From Phellopilus nigrolimitatus (Eukaryota > Basidiomycota > Agaricomycetes > Hymenochaetales > Hymenochaetaceae), in contig JAJOHG010000118.1 in assembly GCA_021029095.1 (NCBI GenBank), positions 1-64,000 on the forward strand: DNA of 64,000 nt, written 5' to 3'. Each line of letters begins with the position of its first letter. Within the stretch, counting starts at the first letter, position 1. This document shows positions 20,997-33,699 of the stretch, one piece after another. The notes under the pieces were generated by a model. That model was not told the origin of the DNA. It did not search any database and saw nothing but the letters and a program-made list of their open reading frames with translations. The position numbers and the translations under genes are program-made.

Positions 20997-22388
20997 ATGA
21001 AAATGAGATCCTTCGCCACCAAGGACGAAGCGCTCAGTCTTCTCGATTTCATGGGGGTGAAGTACTCGCCACAAACCGTGCTAACCGTGGACGCCTTGAA
21101 CGAGAAGCTCGCAAAGGCGCTTGTACTCTCCCAGCGCGTGCCGAATAAGCATACCATCGATCCACAGGCCTTGAAGATCTGGAAATCGACTCCCGAAAAA
21201 CCCCTTATGCATGCTTTTAAGACAGATAGTCTTGAAGAATGCTGTGGGAATGTGTTCCGCGAGGAGCTCACAGGGGAGCGTAACGTCCCTTTGGGTACAA
21301 ATGCGTTTCTAGATGCCAGGCAGACGCTGATGGCGCTCGTAAATTTCTACACGAAGGAAAATTGCACGATATTCCTAATTCAAGATAAGGAGGAAAGTCG
21401 CAGTATAACTTTGAGGGTGTGTGCTCTTTGTCGCCCGTCATGTTTTAGACCAGACTGATTTCAATACGGCAACTCTTGCATAGATTGTTGGTCTTTACGC
21501 TTTGGATGAGAATACGCCTTTGTTCGCTGTATTGTTTGAGCACGGTTTAGGCCATGGGCTTGTGCGAAGGCCAGACTTCTTATACGATCGTGCCCCGAAG
21601 GTTCCGCGAATATTTGCAACAAAACTGGAGCAAAAGCTTCTCATCAGGATGCTTGAACTCAATAGCAAGCTAGTTGTGCCATCCTATTCACCATCCCGGC
21701 ACTACTCCGAGAAAGATTATGTGCTGTCATTCCTTGTCCCTCTCAATCCTTTGAGTCTGGTCGAAATTGGGACACTTACGAAATCAGGGTGTGTGGTGTG
21801 TGGGAGCTCAAGGGGCAACAAGTGCTCGCAGTGTCATTCTGTGGTGTATTGCGGGAAACGTCAGTCGTCAAAGTCCTACTTTTCATACCCTTTTCTAATC
21901 GCTGGCTTGTAGTATGTCAAAAGCAAGACTGGAAGAGTCACAAGCAGTTTTGCAAGGCTCTTTCTAGTGAATCGTGGGAAGACATCCGTCTATCATTTCC
22001 TGAACTAGCGCCTGGTCTCAAGGTGTCGACCATGCTCAGCAGGACCGCGAACGCGTCTACCTTCAAGAACCCGAAAATCATTCACCACACGGACGCTAGC
22101 CCACCTCCCAACATCCACGGCAACGATCCCTTCTTGATCAAAATCCAAGTTCCTCTGGAACCGTCGCCGAACGTGGGCCTGGCGATATTGGTGTACGACC
22201 ACACGCGCTCATTCGAATGTTACGTTGTGCAGAAGACGGATCCCAAGGCGTACGCGCGCGTTGAAAGTGTTGTGCGGAGGACAGGGTCCATGATGGGCAC
22301 GAAGATGTATCGATGGGCCAAACGCATTGATGATTGGGTGCTAAGCGTTTGCCTGGACAAAGAGCCGCAAGGTCCTATTCAGTGGTGA
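20997..22388 (+). CDS. MYND-type zinc-finger protein
   Basis: Exons 20997-21416, 21484-21859 and 21913-22388 give 423 residues with consistent phases. A complete MYND finger lies near residues 243-279: CVVCG, then CSQCHSVVYCGK, then CQKQDWKSHKQFC, with the last intron inside it. MYND fingers bind zinc and mediate protein-protein contacts. The regions on either side have no recognised domain and no SET domain. The type is common and often multi-copy in basidiomycetes, usually without known function. Confidence 0.83.
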
Positions 22389-22723
22389 AAATTTCACATG
22401 TACTATCTCAATCTTAGAGAAATATACGTGACTATAAATTAAACGTGTGTAAGTACCATAGTGCTTAGCCTATCCCGGACATTTGTTCTCGTCCTAAGCG
22501 GGGAACAAATGTCCGGGCCGAGCCGACGCAACCCATTTTATTGCCGCGCGTCACGTTTTCGAGCCGGAATTCGGAGACTCGGCGACTGCGCACTTACAAA
22601 TGCGTCGGCACTCATTAACTTCGACACCGACGACGGCGGAGACAAAATCAACGACGACATCAAGTATAACACCTAGGACGTCGACTACAACGGCGACGAT
22701 TACAGCGGCAACGATTACACAAG
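22389..22723. other. Intergenic region with a perfect hairpin
   Basis: This is the gap between the MYND gene and the Pil1 gene. It holds the inverted repeat at 22474-22517 and the 5' leader of the Pil1 gene. Confidence 0.5.
22474..22517. repeat. Perfect 15-bp inverted repeat with 14-nt loop
   Basis: The left arm CCCGGACATTTGTTC (22474-22488) pairs perfectly with 22503-22517. Transcripts from either strand could form a stable hairpin. It lies about 90 bp after the MYND stop codon, so it could fall in that gene's 3' untranslated region. Confidence 0.85.
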
Positions 22724-25586
22724 ATGTTTAGGTCTGCAGCAACGAAGATTGCGCACAACTCCACGTTGCCTGCACTCGCAGGCAATAAGGACCTCCGACC
22801 TCTTCAGGAGCTCATCACCTCCGAAAAGGCGGTACTACAATCGTACGTTGTCGGCCGACTCTCGGTGGTCATAGCATGCTAACTACTGGCTACTTAGGCT
22901 ACAACGCCTGAGCGCAGATTTGATGAAGTCGAGCGACGCTTTGCGCCACTGGGGTGCGGGTGAAGGCGACGACCTCCAGGACACACTCACCGCATCAACC
23001 ACGCTCATCGGATACGTCGCTGCTGCATTCTCACAACTCGCGACACACGAGCAGACAATTCGTGAGTACATGAAGGCCGTGCGTTCGCGCGAGGAGAACC
23101 TCGATGAGTTAAGGCGGCGGCGGAAGGCCGTATCGGCCAAGTCGGACTCGGCGGAGAAGCGGCTCAGCAAGATGGGTGCGGAAGTAAGCAGATCAACCTC
23201 TGTTGGAAAGCTGAAAGCTCACATGAATGGCATACAGCACAAAAGTTTGCAACAGCAGACGGAGCTGCTGAACAACCTTCGCGAGCAAATCAGAAATATG
23301 GACTGGGAAATCTTGTCAGATGAAGCGAGGTATGTAAACTGTTTGACCTTTTGTGCGCATACATGCTGACTCCACTCAGACTGAGCGATTTTAAGCGCTC
23401 CTCGACGAGGAACTGGATGATGCTGAAGTTCGGAGGTCTCCTGGAGTGCGCGGAGAAAGCCACTATCGTTAGCGAGATAGGCAAGCTTGTCATCGAGGTG
23501 GGGGTTGTTCTTCGCAGGCTCTACTGTATGTTTCGCCTGATCAAATGAACAGGAAATCCCTCTCGGCACTACGCAGCCTGGTCAAGTAAGGTCCTTTTAC
23601 ACTGGACACGAAAAGACCGAGAAACTCATAGCGGAGGCCCAACGATGCGTAGCCGAGGTTGTCTTCGACCCAGAGCCCGACTCGCCGTCCGCGGCGAAAT
23701 CTCAACAGCCGGCCGGCTCTACCGCAAGCACTATTGACGGACTCCCGACCGGTAGTAGCCGTGACTCTGCCGCATACCTTCAGGATACGAGTGACGGTTC
23801 GGGTTTCGGATCCGGATTGGGTGCGGATGAGTTTGGCGGACTTGGGGATAACCAGGGACCACGCGGGTATGGGACGATGCCCGCGCCGAGCAGCTCTATA
23901 CGCATTGGAGACGACGGCTCACGCCTGGGGTCCAACTTCAATGACAACAGCAACTCTAATGCCAGTAGCAGTTTCGCAAGTCCGCCTGCGTCTGCGCCTG
24001 GCTCGCGCTTCGGGGGTCAGTTCTCAACGTTCCCGCTGCGCAAGGCAAGCATCCCAGGTGGGGCGAGTTCGCCGCCGCCGCCCCCAGCACCGGGCTTGAG
24101 TTTCCAACCACTCGAAGATGGCTCGACCTCAAGCTTTGCCGCAGAGGTTGCAGACGCTTTTGCGCTCGCAGGCAAAGACGGCGGTGCTTTGCCTACACCT
24201 GTACCTGGAAAGACGAGCTTGGATGGCCCAGCGCCATTGTATGAAGCCCATACATGGGACAGTTCCGCAGGGAACGGACTGCCAAGAGGCGCGGCGCCTC
24301 CTGCAGAGCGAAACCCGTGGGACAGCGGGTCTGCGCATCCGCCACCTCATCCTTCTGAATATTCCGCAGCTAGTGAAGGATCGACAATTCCTCCTCCGCC
24401 GATGGAAGAAGATGAGCACACGGAGAGCGACAGCGAGGCACATCTGGCGTATGCGGCCCCACCGACGCCACAGCTCCAGTCGCCTCGCCTTAGCGATGAG
24501 CGAGCGGACTCCAGCAGGCATGTACATTTCAATGGTGGACAAAGTGACTCAGGACCAAATGTGAGCCAAGACAGTCGTGCCGCCAAAGACGCGCCCCACC
24601 CCGGCGAGGCACCCGTGCCGTATGAACATGATGAGCACGCGCTGTCCGCCGCTGCCGCGCGTGAGGTCGCGCGCGAGATGGATGCGCTGTCGTTCAGCCC
24701 GCCATCTGGTCCGCCTCCGAGCTTCTCGCACATCCGAGAGCCAAATTCACAGTCATTCTCTGCTCCATCCGGCCCACCACCGAGCAGCTTCAATACGGAT
24801 CGTGTCCCTTCGCCGCTTGTGCCGCCTGCCCCGCCGTTCGCACAACCGCAGCAGAAGTCTTCATCTGGGTCGGACTATACGAATAATGTCGCGCCCAGGT
24901 CGGAAGGCATATTTAGCGGTTCACGGACTAGCCTTCGCGGTTCCAGTCCAAACGTCGATACTTTCAGTCAGTCAGCCGGTAACACCGCACCCTCTTCGCC
25001 TATCGTAGTTCAGCAGCCGCGCCCGACGATGAACCCGCACTCTTCCTCACCTTCGGTCTCCTTCAACTCTCCTTCCGTTTACTCCACGCCGCCCGAGATG
25101 CCGGCAGCTCTGCCACTGCGCTCAGGCTCCCCGGCATCGCCCAGCATGCTCTCGCCTGGGACGCGCACGATCTCCGCGGCGGCGTTCAAGCGTTCGCAGA
25201 TGCGCTCCCCGAGTGGCACACAGCCGCAGGGAGAGCGCGGGTCGCTCCCCGATGTCTCGCCACTCTCGCTGCGCAAAAAGGGTGGCCCCGGCCTGCCGGG
25301 CTCTCCCTACCCGCGCGACGCCTCACCACAACCTGTGCCTGTGCCTGGTCAGGAGAGCTATGGTTCCCAACAGGAACCGCGGCCACGGCGTTCGACGGAC
25401 TCCGTTCAGCAGCCGCCCCAGGACTATGAAAACTCGTATGACTTTATTAGCTCGTACGGGGACCCTGTGGGCGGCGGTAGTCCGACGCAAACGAAGCTCG
25501 CGAACCCGAACGCCGAGAGAGGAGGCTCTCCGGGTTACGCTGGTGGCAACTTTGCGACGAATCTGGAGCGAGAGAATCTGCGGTGA
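22724..25586 (+). CDS. PIL1: Eisosome Pil1/Lsp1-type BAR-domain protein with long disordered tail
   Basis: Exons 22724-22842, 22898-23329, 23380-23497 and 23553-25586 give 900 residues. The first 290 or so are the Pil1 domain: a STLPALAGNKDLRPLQELI start, LQRLSADLMKSSDALRHWG, DTLTASTTLIGYV, RRRRKAVSAKSDSAEKRLSKM, MMLKFGGLLECAEKATIV, and an RSFYTGHEKTEKLIAEAQR end. Pil1 proteins form a BAR-like lattice under the plasma membrane and shape eisosomes. The remaining 600 residues are Pro-, Ser- and Gly-rich and look disordered, with many PPSGPPPSF-type stretches. Yeast Pil1 is about 340 residues, so this tail is a large extension. Its role is unknown. Confidence 0.88.
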
Positions 25587-26400
25587 GGCGAAGTAGTTGT
25601 AGTGGTCGCGTGCTTTATGAAATATGGTGGGACTTTTTTGTATTTGCTGCTTGTGTATTTCTCTCCTGGTCAGTGAAAATATTTATCGAACGAATGTACT
25701 ACCTGTATAGCATGACTTCGCTCCCCTTGCACATGCAGTTCTCATCGTGGTTTCATACTATTCTGGTCATTGTAACATCCGCCCGCGCGCATTATTGACG
25801 CGTTATTTTTTGGGAAGCTTCAAAAGTAATCACGTGACCATTCAATTGAGTGGCTGTGTAATTCCGTGAGAACTGACCTGCTCTCGCAGCTCCTCCCTGC
25901 ACAGCAGGGCTCAAATTAAGCCTTAGTCACACACGCTTCGCTGACCCCTAATGTGTAGGCACCCCACATATCCAATCATTGTTATGTATTTGGCTGGTAT
26001 CACTGGTAATGCCGAAGCTCGGTGATTTCAAGTCTCTGTTACTCTAATCACCATCATCAAGCGCAACAGCATCGCACATTTGATGTATATCAGTTGACGG
26101 CTCTGCTGTCATGTGAAACTACTCTGTGATTTCTGCTATGGACCGGTTCTGGCGACTTTTCGGTCAGCTTTCTGCACTCACTGGACTCGCTAGGACATAG
26201 CGTCTAGCTGTCTGTCTGTGCCTAGCTGCTGGGATTTCACCTTGACATGTTTTCTGTACGCCTCGAGATTGATCTAAAGCCGTTTATAAGGTTCTGCGAG
26301 TGCATGTGGTAATCAATCTGTCAGGCGGAAATCATCACTCGCGCGCTGACTGATATGCACGCTCAAGACCCCTAGCATTTCCTCGAGAGAAAGACTGTCA
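25587..26400. other. Intergenic region downstream of the Pil1 gene
   Basis: Short frames only; nothing recognised. Confidence 0.5.
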
Positions 26401-27539
26401 CTCCTCTTTGCCACAGCGCCCGAGCAAAGCGAGTGGAGTCCATCTACTTCCAAACTCTTTTCATCACCTATCGCAAACGGACAGGACTATGACGACGATG
26501 GCCCGGTCATGCGCTGACGGCAGCGCACAAGTAGTACCCTCCTCGAGTTGTCCTCCTTTAGGAACGATTGAGTCTTCGAAGCCAGGTGAGTGCCCGATCT
26601 CTAGAGACCGGTTGCCGATGTAGATGCTCATATTGACGAAAGGCACGGAAAAGAATTCGGTCGATGAGCTTGGGTCACCAAATTCTCCACGACGAGAAGA
26701 AACCAGTTCTATTGAAAATGCGGACCATGATTCCATTGGCATAGACAGTATGTTCTCAACTAAGTTGTTTTTTCAATACTTTTCTTATTAATTCTCGCTA
26801 AAGGACTTATTGGACGGCAAGAGCAGCAGAGATTAACACCACTTAGTGCGATAACACCTAGAAATAAAAGTACGCGATGGAGGTATTAACAATCTCTTGT
26901 AGCGAACTCGATGGTGTCTTTGCCGGGAAATGGGTCATCCACTGTTCTTGTACAGCATATACAATCTCCCAATCAGATATTCTCGGCGTTGGCCGTTATT
27001 GTACGTCCATCTCTTTTTCGATCTCTACTAGCTACATCTAACCTTTACTCAACTTGAAGGTTTTTTTCCAAGCGACTTTAACTGTCGCTCTCCTTTCGTT
27101 CTTCAATGACGTTTCTCGAACTACCGGAGTCAAAATCTCACACCCGAAGTGCAGCAATCGTTCGGTCAAGTGGTTGCACGGATCGTTTCTCTATCGTTGG
27201 GCTCCGTTTTACTTACAATATACGCTGGCGTGACTTCCAGCACCCTGGTGGCGACGGGTTCCAGCAGACTTACCGTGTCCGAAGTCTTGGTTCCCCCTGG
27301 CACTAGGGGGCATCGCAGAATTCATCGCTGGATAGACATTCGTGTTTTGGCTCGTAATACCGCAAATTGGCGCTAGTACTATAACTGAGGATGGAGGTCC
27401 CGAGGCAAAAGTCTTCCTCATTATTATATCAAGCTTCCTAATTATCTGGTTGGTAACATTCAAAATTAGAGACATTTTGGCCAGTCTTCTTACAAGACTG
27501 GCACGTTTATTGCGACCGCTAGCACGTAAAGATTAGACT
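26400..27539 (+). pseudogene. Possible decayed membrane-protein locus
   Basis: Several plus-strand pieces look coding but do not join into one frame. They are a Ser-rich piece near 26485-26590, a polar piece near 26623-26750, a hydrophobic piece near 26905-27220 (with FFQATLTVALLSFF), and a C-terminal membrane helix near 27342-27536 (with FLIIISSFLIIWLVTF) ending RPLARKD. In-frame stops occur within the hydrophobic pieces, for example just before the last helix. I cannot name the family. It could be a relic of a basidiomycete transmembrane gene, or my splice choices may be wrong. Confidence 0.3.
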
Positions 27540-28038
27540 CGCCTTTTGTCGATTTTGTACACTTTCGTTACTTCTTCAGTGCTCTAGCTCTAGTCGTCGT
27601 CAAGAAGCTCAATTGTCTCATCTACCTTGGGAATTTGAAGACGGCGTTTTGCGCCACATTGTACGTATAAAGCAATGACAAGGCTACAAGCGGCCGAAGA
27701 CTAATCAAGCGCGATCTTCTCTCTTATTGTCCTCATCGTTTTTGCATACCTCCCATGGACCGCCCGCCGAAATTACTTGACTCTATACTTCACTTGCAAT
27801 TGTAGCTCGCGTGGCCGTTGTATTCGTTAGCGTGGACTTACGCCTCGAAGTGTTGATCTGCATCACGTTGTCCGTCTCTGGGCCTTGTTCTTCTCTTTTG
27901 TTATGTTTTGCATAAGAGATGGATGTGCTCTGCTCTCCATAGCCAGCGAACGCTGCGCTCCCCAGCTCGCCAGTCCAAGATTCGTCTTGCTTTCCTATTT
28001 TCGCTTTTCTCATCTTTTCTGTTCTGATAATTTGAACG
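27540..28038. other. Intergenic region
   Basis: Promoter side of the hypothetical gene at 28039. Nothing else is recognised. Confidence 0.5.
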
Positions 28039-29308
28039 ATGTCTTCTCTTGCTGGCCATACCACCTACTATCGTGTCCATCCCGAGCCTCCGCCAACTGT
28101 GAACAATCTCAGCTCACGTCAGAAGGCCCAGCTAAGGCGATCTACCACGAAATTAACAAAAGTCCTCGGTGCCGCTCCGCAGGTCGTAGATGATTGTCGT
28201 GGTACGTACATATACATAGCTCAATCGGATGCTTTGGATCAAAATTCGAATTTAACACGGATTTCTTTGCTCAGCTCCAAAGATTTCGTCTCCATTCGCA
28301 TTATCTGCTACGAAGAGAATGCAGCCGACTGTTTCCGTTACCTCTGGAAAAGCGCTGCATGGGCGTGCTAAGAGCGCCAGCGAGCACATCGACCCGGATC
28401 TCTACCCTCTATCCTCTGCGCTTCGACCCACAACCCGCGAGACACATCGTCGACGCCCATCGGAAGCCTCTTTGTCTTCAAATCAGTTGAAGCGAAGGTC
28501 GACTATTTCATCCCGTACATCGACTGAATCATTTCGCCGCTCTCGATCGCGATCCTTGTCGGTGGATCTCTCGCCTAGCTCGGAACAGAAGGTGGGCATG
28601 AATGGCTCCGTTATGCCGCGTCCTCGACCCTTGAAGGAGGACGACGCGCGGCCGCAGTCGTTTAGTCGGGACTCACTGTGCGACTCCTTATACGAGCCAG
28701 CATTTAACATCCCGTCCTCAACGTCGCTACGTCGCGAGAAGATGGCGCGCATCTGCAAGCTGCTAGGCGAGGGCGTGCCTGTTGATCTCGTATTTCCAAC
28801 AGCTGAAGTTGCGGAGGAATATAAGGTCGTGTTGGATATCCGCCCGCCATCCATCGCGGCGGAACTGGAGGCGCTCGCTGAAACACCGCCTCCCCCGCCC
28901 CCGAAGCAAACGCTAGTGGGGTCTCCAAAAGCCGAGCAGCCGCGGCGGACGTCCAATCGTGCAAGGATGCTCGAGACGATCGTCGAAAGCCCGCGCTCTT
29001 CGTCCTCTTCGAACTTCTCCGCGTGCAGTGGGAGCTCGCTCCTCACGACTACCACTTCTTCTTCCTATCGGTTCACTTCGTCGCCATGCTCATCGTCCCC
29101 ATCTTCTTCGTCCTCTCACAAGACCGCGACTTCGTCGGATCTCGCCCATCCAGTCCACGAGATCGACGGCACGCATGGACGCCGAGAGTTCGCAATCTAT
29201 GTGCCCTTCCGTCGCTGGCCGAATAATGCTGGTTGCAGTGCAGAGGCGGAGAGGAGGGTGGGGCAGAAGTTCGAACCCGCCAAGGGCATGGTGGATCTAC
29301 GCAACTGA
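28039..29308 (+). CDS. Ser-rich hypothetical protein
   Basis: Two exons, 28039-28201 and 28275-29308, give 398 residues. It starts MSSLAGHTTYYRVHPEPPP. A better-ordered stretch, REKMARICKLLGEGVPVDLVF, lies near the middle and is followed by a Pro run (TPPPPPPK) and a long Ser/Thr-rich region. The last part, EFAIYVPFRRWPNN, again looks ordered. Such proteins occur in many basidiomycetes, but I know no function for them. The single intron has normal GTACGT and CAG ends and keeps frame. Confidence 0.68.
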
Positions 29309-29967
29309 TCGTTGAACGTTATCCTTGCAATACTGTTATCTCTCTCATCACATCGTTGTTCTTGTCGATGTCCTTGCCGGCAAGGCCCAGACTTTTCACG
29401 TACCTACATTGCTTATCATAATCTAGTCTCATGACCTCATGTATCGTATAGCGTATCATGCCTTGCTATGAATTGTATTTTGACTCCTGCGACGCATATA
29501 ACGTTTTTTACTACAGTTTCTGATGTGCGCAAATTTCTCAGAGTCGACGTCGACGCTGATACTAGATGAAAGTGTTGGTTTCTAGCAGCGAAACCCTGAC
29601 GCATACATTGAATTGTTGCCAGGTACATATGGAAACGTCAATGATAATGAGTTTGCGGAATGGAAGTATTGAATGGAAGTATTGAATGCTAATCTTCAGC
29701 ATTCTATACATCCTCAGTCACGTTTGGCATATTAATTCACATTGCGAAGATACGATAAGACTGTGTAAGTATTGAATACAAAGGTGGTACGTTCGTGCGT
29801 ACATTAGTACTGAAGCATGGATGCTAGTTGAACAGTTCGAAAAAATATATAACGTGAGACGTGACTCAATGAGGATGATAAAACCACCAGGGCCATAACG
29901 TAGACACAAGTAGACATAAACGTCAACGTCTCAACCGCATGGTCCAACCTCAATAAATAATACAGTC
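29309..29967. other. Intergenic region between convergent genes
   Basis: This lies between the hypothetical gene and the end of the DUF6533 gene. It is AT-rich and no gene is seen. Confidence 0.5.
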
Positions 29968-31967
29968 CTATGAGGTGCCCGGTCGCCGTTTCGTGCGATG
30001 ACGCCGCGGCGTTTCAAGCTCATAAGCATCCACGCTGTCGACTGCCCACGCCAAGGGCGGCTGCCACGCACCAACTCGGTAGATTCTTCCTTCGCGCGAC
30101 CTGCGGTCTTCCGCCCCGTGTAGCCAACTTCGAGGCCGATCGGGGACGCGCCGGGTTGAAAAGTCGGAGAGTATCTCGTTGCCAAGACCAAGGCCACGGT
30201 GATCGGCACGAGTGGGAACCGTTAGCGTAGGGACGTCGGTCGTCACGCTCTTGGTAACTTCCACTATAATCTGCGGCGGAGTGGACGCTGCCCGCCGCTG
30301 CTCTCCCGTCTCCGAGAGCTGGTAAGAGCCACCGGTCGCAAAAGCACCATCCAAAGACGCATTCTTGTCGTCCTCGTCGAACCAATCCGCAGTCACGGGC
30401 TCGCCGAGGTTGCCGATGATAGTCGATGTGATGTGTGCGCGTTCCTGTGCATGATTCGAAGACGGGAAGGACACAGCATTTGGGCGAGATGCTTGGTTAC
30501 GCAGGTTGAGGATGAGTCGAGAAACCATCAGACTTGTAATCAGCGTGCTGAAGCTTGCGTTGATCGCTTTCAAATCCGCCTGAGAAGAAAAAGGCAATTT
30601 AGCTGACTGACATTGAACTATACATGCACATCAATCTCACAGGAAGCACCTAAAAATGGCATCAGTAAGCGCGGTGTGCTATGAGAGTCTATATGCTTAC
30701 GAGGAATAATGTCACAGTGACTACGTTGGCGGCGAAGATGATCAGGAAATATAGTATCCCTGACTTATATCAGTGTGTGCTTCATTTTGTTTTGAAGAGC
30801 AGAACTCACCGTCACGCATCATCATTTTAATCAGCGGGATTGCAGCACCATGCCGATGTTTTCGATAAATTAATAATGTACGAAATAATGTAGCAAGAAA
30901 CACAGCGGTGTCTTGGAATTTGGAAAAAGATGCGTCTGAGTTTCGTTTCCTTGGCTTTAAAAGCAGGTCTCACCAAATATGAGCTCGGCGACCCAAGTGT
31001 AGACGAAACGATCGTTTCTAAAACTCGATTGAATATGCGAAAAACACATTTGGTAATAAGATCTCTTACGAGTTGCTCTTCCCCGTGAGGATGCATCCTA
31101 CGAGCCCTACGATCGTTGATAAGGACGAGTACAGACACCAATACTCAGTATAATGGTCGCAAAACGACTTACCTGGTGGTAAGCTAACGCTCGTGCCATC
31201 TGTAAATGCCCACTACGTATTTTCAGCCTGGTTCTTGCAAGAAGGAAGTTGCTAAACGCACAATCTTGACCGCCAGTTCTGCAAGAAGGAGGACAGCTAT
31301 CAATCCTAAGACCGCCATGCTACCCCCATACAGAGAATATAGTCGGAGAATGAAAATCACTAAGGGAAGCGTCAGTTTCATACAGACTCCAGAATTAGGT
31401 CAACTGACCTCCTATCGCGGCAGAAGTAAATATCTTCAGGACTTCTGGATAGAGGACATAGCGGTTGCAAACTGATTTGCTCCAGTTTGGATCGTTAAAC
31501 GCTGGGAGGGCTTGAAAACTATTGAACCAAGAAAGCCACAAAATGCCACTCACAAACAATAACAACGATGTATCCGAGAGGAGATAAGTATCGATTCTGA
31601 GAAGCAAAATCCAGATAATCATTACAAGTCGTATAAGAGTAATAAATGTGCAAGCGTACCATAAACCAGAGTACAGAAGCAAATGTAAACCGCTGCTTCC
31701 AGATCTTTTCAACCTCATCTCCAAAAGTGATGGATATATCGTAGAAAAGCATGACTAAAAGCAATATAAGGCATTCAGGTTGCTGGATATTTATGGTGTT
31801 GCTCACCACAGCATGCCAAAGAAAACATTTTAGCTGCCATTCTTCCAACAGACCCCTTGAGTTAGGAGGACAAGTCGAGGGAGAAAAGATAAGCACAGGA
31901 CATACAGATGGCTAGCTATGCTAGTTAATTGCGATACTGTCTGTTCATTGGGTTGCTGGGCGTTCAT
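29968..31967 (-). CDS. DUF6533-type seven-helix membrane protein
   Basis: The start at 31967 reads MNAQQPNEQTVSQL. Coding exons can be followed leftwards: the signature FYDISITFGDEVEKIWKQRF near 31690-31760, then NRYLSPLGYIVVIV, NDPNWSKSVCNRYVLYPEV, FILRLYSLYGG with a long helix, FVYTWVAELIF, LATLFRTLLIYRKHRHG, ILYFLIIFAANVVTVTLFL, and the last exon with INASFSTLITSLMVSRLIL and a polar tail ending at 29968. The D-x(6)-DEV-IW pattern and the order of helices identify the DUF6533 family, abundant in basidiomycetes and of unknown function. The gene has many short exons and I did not fix every boundary. Confidence 0.78.
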
Positions 31968-33699
31968 CGCAAGGCGAGAACCACCCTCTCATTGAACGTG
32001 TCTTGTACGAAGTGCGGCCGTTTTTGTTGACCGAACTGCGGATAACCCTAGTGTCGAAAAGAGGGGTACGCGGAACTTGGGAAAACGGTGAGCAAGCTGT
32101 GAGGATGGCTTTATTCATTTTTTGGCGCTCCGCCAGTTCCGGAAAGGAAGCAGTTTCATAAACGATGACTTCGATCTAAAATCTGCCCTCAGTGCCCTGA
32201 CACTTCGGGAGTGAGCGCCACGTGTTTCATGTGTGAATGGGTCTCATGCTGGGGGTCTTATCTCACCGTCAAGACCTTCAGACCTATACTTCATCCGTCT
32301 ACCATGAGTTGAATAAGGTCGCAAGAAGCAAGGAGCAAACGAATGGAATCGAGAGGAAGTTTACATAGCCGCGTAAGCATTTTCCAAATTTAGCCACTGA
32401 CGCCGATCAACATGACCGAGCCACATCTATCCGTGAGAACACGATCGGCGGTCTCCAAAGCAAGGTGAACCTGAGAGGTTAGGCCTTTTATGCCATACTC
32501 CTTGCGTTCGTATAGGTTCTCTTACTAACTTTGTCTCGTTATAGACTTTGGTGTCTCTTGAAGTATCTAAACCCGCTAGCAAATGTGCTATCGGCGCTCC
32601 TGTTTCATCGGATACATTGTAATACGCCTCTAGTGGCAGCTGTGCTGTGCCCGTGTCACCCTCTTTTGTACTTCTGTCAGTCGCCTCAAGGCTCAGGCCG
32701 GTCGTGAAAATTTCATTACCGAGCCGTCTAAACCCGGAAGCATTGACCATCACCATACGACCCTCTTCTTCTATAGGGGTCCTGTACTTTAGCAGACGAG
32801 TTAATGCTCTAAATTGCAGATAATTTTTCCTTATTCTCTCAATCTACAAACCTCACAGATTTTGGCTTGTCGATAGACTTGATTCTGAGCGATCTATGCC
32901 TGAAGCTTGCTACATTCCAGCCGAAATCCCGGCCCTTTCGGGCGAGGCGCAATTAGACTAGATTTTAGGTCAAATGTGTCCAAGACACCGATCCCGATTT
33001 CATCGCATATACGGCAATCTAACCGGTTTCAATTGAAAAGTAAGACAGTATTACGCAAAATGACCCTTGTAGAAGGTCTTCTTTGAGACGTGGAGAAGGA
33101 TATACCTGCAGTGAAGCTTGGTGCTCCAATATGACTTATCTGCACCTAGATTGTCATCGTCGTCAAGAGAAGATCTTGCAAGCGATACCAAGAAGTTGGA
33201 ATATATATAGATGTATACAGTTATTGGTTAGGCAACGAGTTACTGATAGTTAGTACAAGCTGTACGGCCAACAGGAAAGCATCCTTTTGATCTCTAATAT
33301 CGCTAATTACAAAGTATAGTGAGTATATAGCATATAGTCTATCAGGCTTCATACACATAAGCAGCTGCAGAATATGAATGAGACAGCTTCTTTAGCCCGG
33401 AGTTAGAAGAGCAGAAAGCTCGTAATACAGAGAAAGATACAATTATCGTCAGCCCCTTGCCTAGGCTCACTGCTTTACTTTTTTGTGGGAGGCCCATCGT
33501 TACATCAAATATAATATTTTATCCATCCGCCAATGTACTACCAATATGTACTAAACTAATCGGTGCAATAGTGACTGTACGCCAACGTCGAATAAGAAAT
33601 CCTGTCCTCACGGCCTCCTTAGAATCGATAATTGATGAGCCATGACGATCCTATGGAATACTATGAAGCTCTAATTGTGTGTTGCAGTAAAAGGCCTCG
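31968..33699. other. AT-rich region with one coding-like remnant
   Basis: Mostly low-complexity AT-rich DNA between two DUF6533 loci. A 109-codon minus-strand frame at 32427-32756 (with GFRRLGNEIFTTGLSLEA) resembles the polar tail exon of such membrane proteins. It has no helices next to it and may be an orphan exon. Confidence 0.4.

Noticed and set aside
24129..24793. Long minus-strand frames opposite the Pil1 tail
   Set aside because: They are GC-biased shadows of the Pro/Ser-rich coding exon.
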